A DNA stretch of 64,000 nt from positions 1,860,001 to 1,924,000 of the forward strand of contig BCHU01000002.1 of NCBI GenBank assembly GCA_001599715.1, in the 5' to 3' direction. This document shows positions 55,184 to 64,000 of this stretch, in pieces. The position numbers and the translations under genes were made by a program. A model generated the notes under the pieces. That model did not search any database, was not told the origin of the DNA, and was given only the letters and a program-made list of their open reading frames with translations. Numbering within the stretch: the stretch's first letter is position 1; the number at the start of each line of letters is the position of its first letter. This stretch comes from Phaeotremella fagi (taxonomy: Eukaryota; Basidiomycota; Tremellomycetes; Tremellales; Phaeotremellaceae).

Positions 55184-58100
55184 CTACAAACCCCCGGTTC
55201 CACTCAGAGCTCTGTCCAAATTGAAAGCAGCCGAAATAAGTGTAACATGAGAGAAAGCTTGAGGTGTATTCTAAACAAGATAATCAGCTTCCCTGTTACA
55301 AATAAGGAAAAAGGTGCTCACTCCCAAACCCTCTCCACCTCTTGAAATTTCTTCACTATACAAAGCGACGTGATTCCCATAACCCAAGAAATCCATGAAC
55401 ATGATCACCCTATTTCAACTGGTCAACAGATAACAAGATGGACGAGAATCGAAAACGAAACGAAACATACGCCTTGTCAAGATATGGTTTATGCCATACA
55501 CCAGCTCTTGTTAATGCCTCCACACCCCAAAGTGTACATAATGAGAAAGCACCTTCCTCACCTCCAACACCGTCGTCAGAGGTACTGGCGTTGTATCGGA
55601 AAATTGACGAGTTAGCTGTGAGACCACCTTTCTCTGGTCTAAAACAGCGTCAATACTATGCATCTCGGATTCCTGACTTACGTTCTGAGAATCGCCTCTA
55701 GAGTCGAAGTGAATCTTGGATCAGCGGCCGATGTGAAGAAGACCAAAGGCATGATTACTACGTCATCAGCCATCAGACGATAAAGGTTTCCCATTCCACT
55801 CACAGACTGCAGAATCAAGAGTGTCTTTATCTTCATAAGATTGACTGAAATACTTTTGCTCATTGCTTTTGGGAAATCAGCTCTATTCCACACCGACCAA
55901 CTCACTTCCACCCTTTATGTTGAATATCTTCATACAATTTATCTCTCACATCTCTCCACTTCAAACGATTAGGACAAGGTAGATTCCTCTTGTCCGCTAA
56001 TCGCAATCCACGATCGAGGGCGACCCTAAACGATTTTAGGTTCATTCCTTCTTTTGGAGGAATTCACTTACCACATCATGATCTTGGAGTATAAGAAATT
56101 CTTCTTTTTACCTCTAACTTCCCAAATTGAGAGATCAGGTTCGTCAACCATCGTACAGACGTAATCGACGACTTGTCGAACTGCACACCAAGAGTCCCAA
56201 GACTAGAAGCTGTGTCAGCTTGCATACCCGTTCAAGTCAAGCTGATTTACCAATGGCTTGGAATACTTTTGAGCGAGATAGATACAATCCATCAATTCAC
56301 CGTAAATGTCCTTTGGAACATCAGCAACATACAATTGCTAAGAAAAGAACACTGACGAGTTGCAAGTGATCCGCGGCGCCATTTCCTATGCGAACTGGCT
56401 TAGAACCCTTGTGTCCAGCTAAATGGTTTAATTCAATCTCTTCCAAATCCTACCCAGGTATCAGATTAAAATTCTCTTTGAATGCATAGAACCCGGGACG
56501 CACCTTTCCACCATGAATGGTATACACGCTGAACAAAATTCATCGTTAGTCAGATTTTATATCGATGAACGGCTTTATCTCACATCTGTAGAGATCCATC
56601 CGAATTCTACAAAAATCTCGATCAGTACTTGGTCCTGTATTCGATTTATTCAAAATCTCGACTCACTCTATCTTTCAATCTGGCCAGAATGAAATCCATA
56701 TACGCATTCGCTCTATTATAGATGAACAATTATCCCATAACAACCAGAAACCACTCACTCATCGGTAAAACCCAAACGAATAAGGGCATACAAGGTGAAA
56801 CTCGTATCTCTAACCCAAGTAAAGCGGTAGTCCCTGTGATCAATCAGTCTCGAGGTCCACAAAAATCATTCGAATTTCAGACATACCAGTTTCTACCACC
56901 ACCAATGTTTTCTGGTAATGAGAATGTAGGAGCGGCAATGATGGCACCTGTTTCTTCGAAGACTAGCATTTTCCTGAGATCATTTGTCAGTTGATCCTGA
57001 TAGACAAGCAGAGGGGCAACTCACAACACCAAAGCTGATCTATGGACAGCTTCTCTCCATCGTCCTTTATATTTACTCTTATCGATCCAGGATTGCCAGT
57101 AGGACTGGGTATCTCGAATCAAAGCATTGACCAAAGCCTGAAGAAATCCCAAGTCAGTCCACTGTAAGCTAAACCTTGCGTCTACATACCAAAGTCAACA
57201 TCGGATTCTCCTTCGGTCTCAATCTACTAGTAGCATCAACCAATCTATCCAAAGTCAACCCCAAAGTTTCAGCACGTTTAGCACCAGGATTAGCCACTTT
57301 GGCATGCTCAGCATTTTCGTAATGCCAATCTCCAACTTCTCTTAGAATGAAGATCACACATTGACCCTCTTCTAATTCGAATTCACTAGTGATTGATGGT
57401 CCGAGAAGAGCACGATCTGCCAGATGCTCGATGTTCATTGTAATTTCTGGATCTGATACACATTCATCAGAGGATGAAGAGATGTATCGAAGATCTAGTG
57501 TGAGTGATTCTGATGTGAAGAGTCCTTTTTTAACATCGTCGAGATCGGATGGGATGGAGTCGTCTTTGACGAGCTAAACGATGATGAGTTAACGGTGTAA
57601 AGTCAATCATTGATTATAGACTCACTTCAGCAGTATGCTTGTCTCGACAGTAATTGAAAGCTGGAGCACATTCCATACGGAAAGGCACTTTACCTCTAAT
57701 ACTTTCGACTTTTCTGATGAGCCAAGGAAGGAACGAACGACTCTGTGATCCAGTCCTGTTTGCTCCTTTGGGAACCAAAAGATCAGTCATTACTCCTACA
57801 CCATCTTCTGACAAGAATTTGGTGACTAGGATGTTTGAATTCGGAGCGTAGGCTTGTTTTCTAGTACTGGTTTAGCTGTGTTCTCTATCCGTTTATAGAT
57901 CAACTAACGGTTTAAATGGAAAGGTTCTATTACACAGTGTCAGTTCAGGGTTGAGCTCTCTTTCAGGGATTTAAACTCACGGCGTGATTGAGAAATGACC
58001 ACCCTTGTCAGCATCCAGAATCCTAGAAAGAATCAGCGGCTAAGTTTACGATTGCGACCAATCTCACTGACCTCGCAAAGACACTAAGAAAACGATCAGT

Positions 58101-58492
58101 AAATGAGCCGGATATTCGCTGCAGTTACTGGATTTACCTTGGAGAATCGAAATAAGGGATACACATTGATTCGATTGAACCATCCAAACTGACCAAGGCG
58201 GCAGTCTGACGGAGTCAGTACTTTTCGCAGGTGCAGTGTGATGTTACGAGATCACACTCACTCTCAAGTTACCGATCAATGCATGATCCTAATGAAGCTG
58301 GTTAGAACTCCCAACATGGAAATGTATAGTTAGGTAAAAGACCGAACCAACCTGGATACCTCTTATGGGTTGTTTTCCACAGTCAACATCTTCGTTTGCT
58401 CTTTGAGTAGTATCTAGAGGAGTTGGAGCTGCTGCTTGTGAAGGAGCTGATTCACCAGATTGGAGTGGAGATGTAGATGTATCTATACCCAT
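55184..58492 (-). CDS. GH15 family glycosidase (glucoamylase/trehalase-like)
   Basis: The start at 58492 is followed by a Ser/Ala/Pro-rich tail of about 45 residues and no signal peptide. The GH15 region begins [20 protein letters not shown] and CIPYFDSP, typical of the GH15 group that includes trehalases. It continues [20 protein letters not shown], the long beta-sandwich, [20 protein letters not shown], and the (alpha/alpha)6 barrel with [19 protein letters not shown]. Near the end are [20 protein letters not shown] and [11 protein letters not shown], where the catalytic base Glu is expected. About 15 exons, all small; several borders join cleanly, not all were fixed. Stop TAG at 55186-55184. 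Members hydrolyse alpha-glucosidic bonds (glucoamylase, trehalase or others); which one applies is open. About 830 residues. Confidence 0.87.
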
Positions 58493-58738
58493 TGAGTGTA
58501 CTGTTGATTTATGTTATGTTCAGTAAAAAGATCAAAGAATAGTAGGAATGGAATGTTAATCTTTTTGTTGCGGTACTTACGGTAAGCAGGGGACAAGTGA
58601 TGACGCAGATGATCGATCATTAATTCGGTTGCAATTAAATAAGGTACCCGAAGGAACTACCAAGTGGGGAGGAAGTAAGTTACGCCCTAAATATAGAGTA
58701 CCTTCAGCAACTCCATCTTTCACCTACCACAAACATCG

Positions 58739-58747
58739 ATGAAATGA
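58739..58747 (+). promoter_or_regulatory. Two-codon upstream ORF overlapping the next start (ATGA)
   Basis: ATG AAA TGA. The TGA at 58745-58747 overlaps the start codon at 58744-58746. Third instance of the layout seen at 16360 and 28439. Confidence 0.55.
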
Positions 58748-59913
58748 ATCCATATAATCTATCATCAAGTTCATCCCATTCGCCATGGCTAACAACCCCT
58801 CAATTCACCTCTTCGCTACCAGTCCCACGTCGTCAAACAACCCTCCCCAACTCACCAGTCCCATCTGTCAACAGTCAACAAGACCAACGTCGACAAAGTA
58901 CCTCACCTCTTCCTACGCCTTCGAAACCTGTTTATTCCGTCTCAACGAACAGTCCAGCTGGTCCATCTCGTCTTGGAAATGGAGCTGCTAACGTTAAACC
59001 TCAGTATCATTTGGACGAGATTCAGAGACCGAGACAAAGGAGGAATGATAGTAGTAGAGAAACTTTTAAACCTGTTGTTACTCAGTGTGTCCGTTTGATT
59101 ATTTGACTGAGACGTGTTTACTGATTTGTTCTCGAAGTCCTTTACAATTAGAGATAGATCGTCTGACAGCTTTATGTCAAGATCATGAACTCAAGATTAG
59201 GTCATCAAAGGTAATTTGACCGATACGAACTCTACTAATACCTACCAGGCTACCATCGAACATCGATTATTCGCAGAGTTCCCAAACATGCTATCAAGAT
59301 TAAACGAAACAGACGAACAAGCAGAGGTACGATCAGCCCATCAAACAAATCTAACTTGAAACAGCAAATCACTGCGAGACTTTATGCATCATTAAACACC
59401 CTTCTCCCGCCTCTAGAAAATAAATTACAAACGATACAAAAAGACAGGGAAATGGATTATGAAATCATGAAAGATCGGACGACACCATGGAAGAAATTAG
59501 TATCTTCTCATCCAAATGGACAGGCCGTTAACGGTAATGGGCATAGTAGTAAAACCTCTATTGCAAGTATACCAAGAGTTGATTCGACTTCTGGAGAAAC
59601 GACCGATGGATTAGGGACATTGGAAAAATGGGCTGAGGAAGTGGTATGTCAATTCGATAAACTCATCGAATAGAGCTTATCAAGTATTTGTAGGAATTGT
59701 TTTTGGAATCGGAGAAAATCAGAATATCGGAAAGAATCCAATCTGTCTCTCGAAGACGATTGATCATGAGACGATGTAGGTTGTCGGGAAATCGTGTTAA
59801 GGTGAAACTAACGAAAATTTATAGTGATGAATCTGATATTTGGCATGATATTAGCTATCTGTTTATCTTATTGGGCGAAGCAAGGGTTCAGTATAGCATG
59901 GTTCAAGACATAG
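58744..59913 (+). CDS. Tail-anchored coiled-coil protein of unknown function
   Basis: Exon 1 runs from 58744 to about 59081 (Ser/Pro/Gln-rich, MNPYNLSSSSSHSPWLTTPQ). Further exons give PLQLEIDRLTALCQDHELKI, ATIEHRLFAEFPNMLSRLNE, QITARLYASLNTLLPPLENK with a coiled coil, and a Ser/Gly linker. The last two exons give ELFLESEKIRISERIQSVSR and, after the intron 59775-59821 or close to it, a single hydrophobic helix (MNLIFGMILAICLSYW) that ends the protein at TAG 59911-59913. A helix within the last 20 residues means a tail anchor, so the protein is likely held on ER, nuclear envelope or mitochondrial membrane facing the cytosol. About 300 residues. No known family recognised. Confidence 0.75.
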
Positions 59914-60304
59914 AGATATAGATGGGATAGAAGTCAGTTGTAGGTGTACTTAGTTGTAGTTGTTGTGTAGCCATGTATGATAATGATAATGTTACCTGGA
60001 GGAAGAAGAGTACGGTAGACGGACCGGTGGGTGGAGGTGGAGGTGTACCAATCGTGAATTCGTGAATTGACCAGGTGAATTCGTGAATTTCAAGCAATAA
60101 TTGACAATCCATACAACAAACTAAACTTCTTTTCTTCATCTCTCCATCTTCAAAGTATATATAGTCGATAACGACAAATGAAGGGTCCCACCAGTGTACT
60201 CATGCTATAATATCATTCCCAACAACCAACACCTTTCTCGTCGTATCCAAAATAATCGTATCCGAAATAAAATCAAAAGTCAATCCGAACAACAAAGGAA
60301 AAAA
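59914..60304. promoter_or_regulatory. Upstream region of the GH92 mannosidase gene
   Basis: Contains the phased repeat described at 60054-60089, a TATATATAG at 60154-60162 and, in the leader, a two-codon upstream ORF (ATG CTA TAA at 60202-60210) about 100 bases before the main start. Confidence 0.5.
60054..60089 (+). repeat. Exact 15-bp direct repeat spaced 21 bp (two helical turns)
   Basis: GTGAATTCGTGAATT occurs at 60054-60068 and again at 60075-60089. Each copy itself is two GTGAATT units joined by C. The layout, 216 bases before the GH92 start, looks like a paired protein-binding site. Confidence 0.75.
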
Positions 60305-63300
60305 ATGTCATCAGCCAGTCAAGCAAGACGTCGACCCAACGCCATCACCCCGACCAACAATCATCCAGTCCCCACCACCGAAGATCTAGAACTCCTCTTC
60401 CCCGCCCCGACCCAATCCCCAAAATCAAAACCCGCACAACGGAATCCACTTCCACTGAAAAGAATCTTCTTTCCACTACTGCTCATAGGATCATTCTTGA
60501 TCTTACGTCGTTTAGGCTATGATTTGACTGGAGATAGCTTTACTTTGGGTTTTATGAGAGATCAACAGGTTTTTGGTCATGCTGATTTTGGTGATGGTCG
60601 GAAAAGGGTTGTTGGACGTGCATTCACGTTGCCAAAGAGTGAGGGCTCTTATTGGGTTAACGTTATGCTTGGGAACGGTGGGTAAGGTTGTCTTCCTATT
60701 TCAGACTGTGTAAATGAACACTAATTGAATATCTCATAGACCAGATCCAAATTTAAGTGGTGGTACGTTGTTCGACCCTTGGTTCTGTTGTTGATATTTG
60801 GGTTTTAGGTATGATCCCAGCCGTCGCACCACCTTTCGCGATGACCAGATGGACACCTCAGACCAGATTGAACTGTATGTCTCTCCATTAACATTCGGAA
60901 TCCAATACTAACATATTGAATTTTAGTCGTATCAATGTGTCCATATAACCAAACTGATACCAAGATACATGGATTCATTGGTACACATCAACCAGCAATT
61001 TGGATGGGTGAGTAGACAGGTCAGGTCACAACGATTCTCATCTCCTAACACAACTTTAACTCAGGTGAATCGGCTCCTATACAGATCTCAGTGGGACTTG
61101 GTGAGGTGATTACAGACTTTGATAAACGGGCTCTACCGTTCAAAAGGGAAAACGAATACGCCAGTGGTAATTATTATTCCAATCTTTTGGACGCTGGGAG
61201 AATCGGCGATATAGCAGTAGAAATGTCTGCCAGTAAGTGAACTCATTTATTGCTGTTTAAAGAAGTACTGATCGAGAAAACAAGCATCTCGAGTCGGACA
61301 TTTTAGATTCAATTTCAATTCGAAGGATAATGCTAGACCTCATGTCATCCTTGATGCTAGTCGATTATCTGCTTTGACTAATGATCCGAATCACGTTTCA
61401 TATCCACTTGGAGAGGTTTTCGTTGATAAATCCAGAAACGAGATTTATGGGTGGAACGACGAGAGACAGGAGTAAGTTGGGTTCGTAGTCAAAAGGAAAT
61501 CTACTGACGATGTCGTAGTCGTATTCTACTATCTGAAGAACTACCTTGTCATTCTTTCAAGGGATATTTCGTTGCTCGTTTCTCAGAACCATTTGCAGAA
61601 CTTGGCATTTCTTCCAATGGGGTATTGAAGAATGAGCATCATGGGAAAGGACAATTGTTATCTGGCTATGTTTCTTTTGATGAAAAGGTTAAAAATGTCG
61701 AAGTGAGGGTTGGAGTCAGTTTTATCAGTGTTGAACAAGCACGCCGGTGAGTGTAGAGTTCACTGAAGAAAAAAGCTTATCAACTATAGCAATCTCGAGC
61801 TTGAAATCCCAAACGGTCAAAGTTTAGAGAAAACCTCCAAACAAACCAGAACATTATGGGCAGAAAAACTTGATCGTCTACAAGTCACTGGAGCGACACC
61901 ATCCAACAAAACCGTCCTCTACACCTCACTTTCACACACTCTTGTATACCCGTACGAAGTCCATGAAAACACAGGAACCATTTCTGAACCAATCTACAAA
62001 TATTATTCAGGATACACCGATCGAGTGATGAACGGTGAATCGTATTCTGGATATTCGATTTGGGATACTTTCAGAGCACAAACTGCTTGGTTGACTCTGT
62101 TGGCGCCTGAACGTGTTGGTCCAATGATCACTAGTATGTTACAGGATTACAAGGAAGGTGGATGGTTACCTATGTGGAAAAATATTGTGGAAACTAATAT
62201 CATGGTCGGAAGTCATGCTGATGTCTTGATTGCCCAAGCGATGAATGCTGGTATGTCAAGTCCTTTTCATTCTGATTGAGATTGACAATATCGGGTTTTA
62301 GGGTTTAAAGACTTTGATTACGATCTCGCTTGGGAGGCTGTTAAGAAGAACGCTTACTTTCCTCCGGATAGGGATACGGAATTGACGTAGGTCCAAGTAC
62401 ATTGATACTGTCTTTTAACTTTATGAACAGATTCTATGATCGAGAACAACGTACACCCCAAGAATCTCGAGCTGGCTTAACAGAATACCTGAAACTAGGA
62501 TGGGTAGCAGCGGATCTTCACGCAGAAGCCGGAAGTCGAACCTTAGATTACGCTTGTGAGTTCCCATCAATGTATCCCAAACCATACAAAGAAGTGACAA
62601 AACCAAGACGACGATTACGCAGCGTCAATAGTAGCTTCCCACGTTGGTCAACACGAACTATCTAAAAACCTATTGGAACGATCACAGAATTACCGGAAAC
62701 TGTGGAACGCAGAGGAAGGATTCATGGCGACCAGAAATTACAGTGGTGGATGGGCAGGTGAATCTGCGTTGGCTACTGGTGAATGGTCAGGTGAATCTGC
62801 TGGTTGGACTGAAGGTGATAAGTGGGCTTACAGTTTTAACGTCATGGTCAGTATCAGTTTATGGTTAGTTGATTCGATCAAACTGATAAAAAGTTTTAGC
62901 ATGACGTGCCGGGTCTAATTGATCTTGTTGGTGGGAATCAGAAATTCATTGAATTTTTGGAAAAACATTTCGAAGGTGGTCATAATCTACATACAAACGA
63001 ACCTTCACATCATATAGTAAGCTATCATCATCTCATTCCTCCATGAAGAAATGAAAATTGATGATGGTATTCGTGATATAGCCGTATTTATATACTTATG
63101 CCAACGCTTCTCAGATTGGTGAGAAGAGGATCTTACAGATTGCGAGGGAAGATTATGATCATACAGCCGATGGGTTATCCGGTGTGAGTCTCCCAATCTC
63201 TCTTATCCTTTGATCTCATACTAAAGAGAGGTTAGAACGAAGACTGCGGGCAAATGTCTGCATGGTATCTCTTCTCCTCACTAGGTTTTTATCCAGGTAA

Positions 63301-63562
63301 CTAATCACATCCTTCCTCCCGAGACACTCAAAACTAACAATAAACAGTGAACCCGGCATCAGCAGAATATATCGTTGGCGTCCCATTCTTCCAAACCTTA
63401 AAAATGAAGTTCCCTAATTCAAAGAATACATTGAAGATCTCACGTCGAGGTGATGGAGATACCGTTACTCGAGTGTTGAATAACGGGGTTGAACTTGATG
63501 GATTTGTTTTAACTCAGAAATCTATACTTGAGGGTGGTGAGATTGTTTTTGAAATGATTTGA
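60305..63562 (+). CDS. GH92 alpha-1,2-mannosidase, membrane-anchored
   Basis: GH92 enzymes are Ca2+-dependent exo-alpha-mannosidases. The ATG at 60305 starts a cytosolic tail of about 60 residues, then one transmembrane helix (RIFFPLLLIGSFLILRRLG), so this is a type II membrane protein. The N-terminal sandwich has YWVNVMLGNGG, GGMIPAVAPPFAMTRW and GFIGTHQPAIWMG. The barrel has GYSIWDTFRAQTAWLTLLAP, GGWLPMWKN and MVGSHADVLIAQA; the C-terminal part has NEDCGQMSAWYLFSSLGFYP, the family hallmark with catalytic Glu/Asp. Some 15 short introns. Stop TGA 63560-63562. About 860 residues. In fungi such enzymes likely trim wall or secreted mannoproteins, or degrade foreign ones. Confidence 0.95.
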
Positions 63563-63656
63563 TCTAGGATTGAATTGTAATACATATGCATGTTCATTTG
63601 ATGTTATTTTGTTTCTCACGATTATGGGCATAACGTTTTGACGATGACATCCAAGC

Positions 63657-64000
63657 TCAAAGATTTTGGATGACCAGTCTCCCTTCCTCAACCTCGTTCT
63701 CTGATACACGACCAACACCAACCCATTCCTCCAACCATCTAAACACTTCTTTCTATATGTCTGTCAGCCCCCTGATTCCATATACAATAACCAGACTTAC
63801 ATGCCATCTCATCGAATTCGACGCTTTCAAAACCCAATGATTTTCATCAGGGAAATACAACAAACGACTGGGCACGCCTTGTCTGTTGGGTCTGATTTAG
63901 CTCTGAATAGATAAAGGGAAAGGGGAAACTTACACTTGAAGAGCTGTGAAGGCGCCTGTGTTTTAATGTGAGCTTTTGATGCGTCAGCTCTGGTGAAAAG
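63657..64000 (-). CDS. S9 family peptidase, dipeptidyl-peptidase 5-like, C-terminal end only
   Basis: Only the last exons are inside the window. Reading the minus strand inward from the right edge gives [20 protein letters not shown] with the conserved His of the Ser-Asp-His triad, then [12 protein letters not shown], and after a further intron [12 protein letters not shown]. The protein stops at TGA 63659-63657. This ending is characteristic of secreted dipeptidyl-peptidase V and acyl-aminoacyl peptidases of family S9. The Ser and Asp of the triad and any signal peptide are beyond the right edge. It is tail-to-tail with the GH92 gene, 94 bases between stops. Confidence 0.85.

Overview
The window is a gene-dense piece of a basidiomycete (fungal) nuclear chromosome, most likely from a tremellomycete yeast of the Cryptococcus/Kwoniella type. 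The reasons are very short introns (many of 36-65 nt, GT...YAG, with CTGAC/CTAAC-like branch sites close to the acceptor), moderate GC, roughly one gene per 2.3 kb, and the gene content. I can support about 25 protein genes on both strands. I saw no transposons, CRISPR arrays, rRNA or convincing tRNA genes, so it looks like ordinary euchromatic chromosome arm. Exon joins were made by eye from splice signals and frame continuity, so CDS spans include introns.

Left part (1-16 kb). Mostly minus strand: the Golgi P-type Ca2+/Mn2+ ATPase PMR1 (cut by the left edge); a single-pass membrane protein with an RS-rich tail that is interrupted by an in-frame TAA; a GATA-type zinc-finger regulator with an unusual 21-residue loop; an unrecognised acidic nuclear-looking protein; the replication-fork factor RTF2. 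On the plus strand follows a TAF13-like TFIID subunit with a polyQ N-terminus, convergent with a small DUF7719-type membrane protein.

Middle (16-38 kb). A large protein tyrosine phosphatase with a degenerate rhodanese domain (Pyp/Ptp2/Ptp3 type); three small lineage-specific genes, one encoding a secreted protein with the eight-cysteine spacing of hydrophobins; a secreted DUF1996 protein containing an 8-nt microexon; the TFIIH subunit TFB1; a membrane-anchored GH5 exo-1,3-beta-glucanase; a flavoprotein of the amine-oxidase superfamily.

Right part (38-64 kb). The vacuolar iron transporter CCC1, the acyltransferase LRO1, a flavocytochrome b2-type lactate dehydrogenase, a tiny low-complexity protein with a 9-nt microexon, the SWR1 remodelling ATPase, an intronless amidohydrolase, a GH15 enzyme, a tail-anchored coiled-coil protein, a GH92 alpha-mannosidase, and the 3' end of an S9 (dipeptidyl-peptidase 5-like) peptidase.

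The genes do not form an evident pathway or a biosynthetic cluster. Themes that recur are chromatin/transcription (RTF2, TAF13, TFB1, SWR1, GATA), secretory-pathway and wall/glycan enzymes (PMR1, GH5, GH15, GH92, DUF1996) and membrane/lipid/iron metabolism (CCC1, LRO1). I found no clear novel multi-gene system. The most unusual signals are the in-frame stop in the RS-tail gene, three genes with a 2-3-codon upstream ORF whose TGA overlaps the main ATG (ATGA), a shared CACGTG-centred palindromic site in three intergenic regions, microexons, and several stop-free introns with lengths divisible by three.
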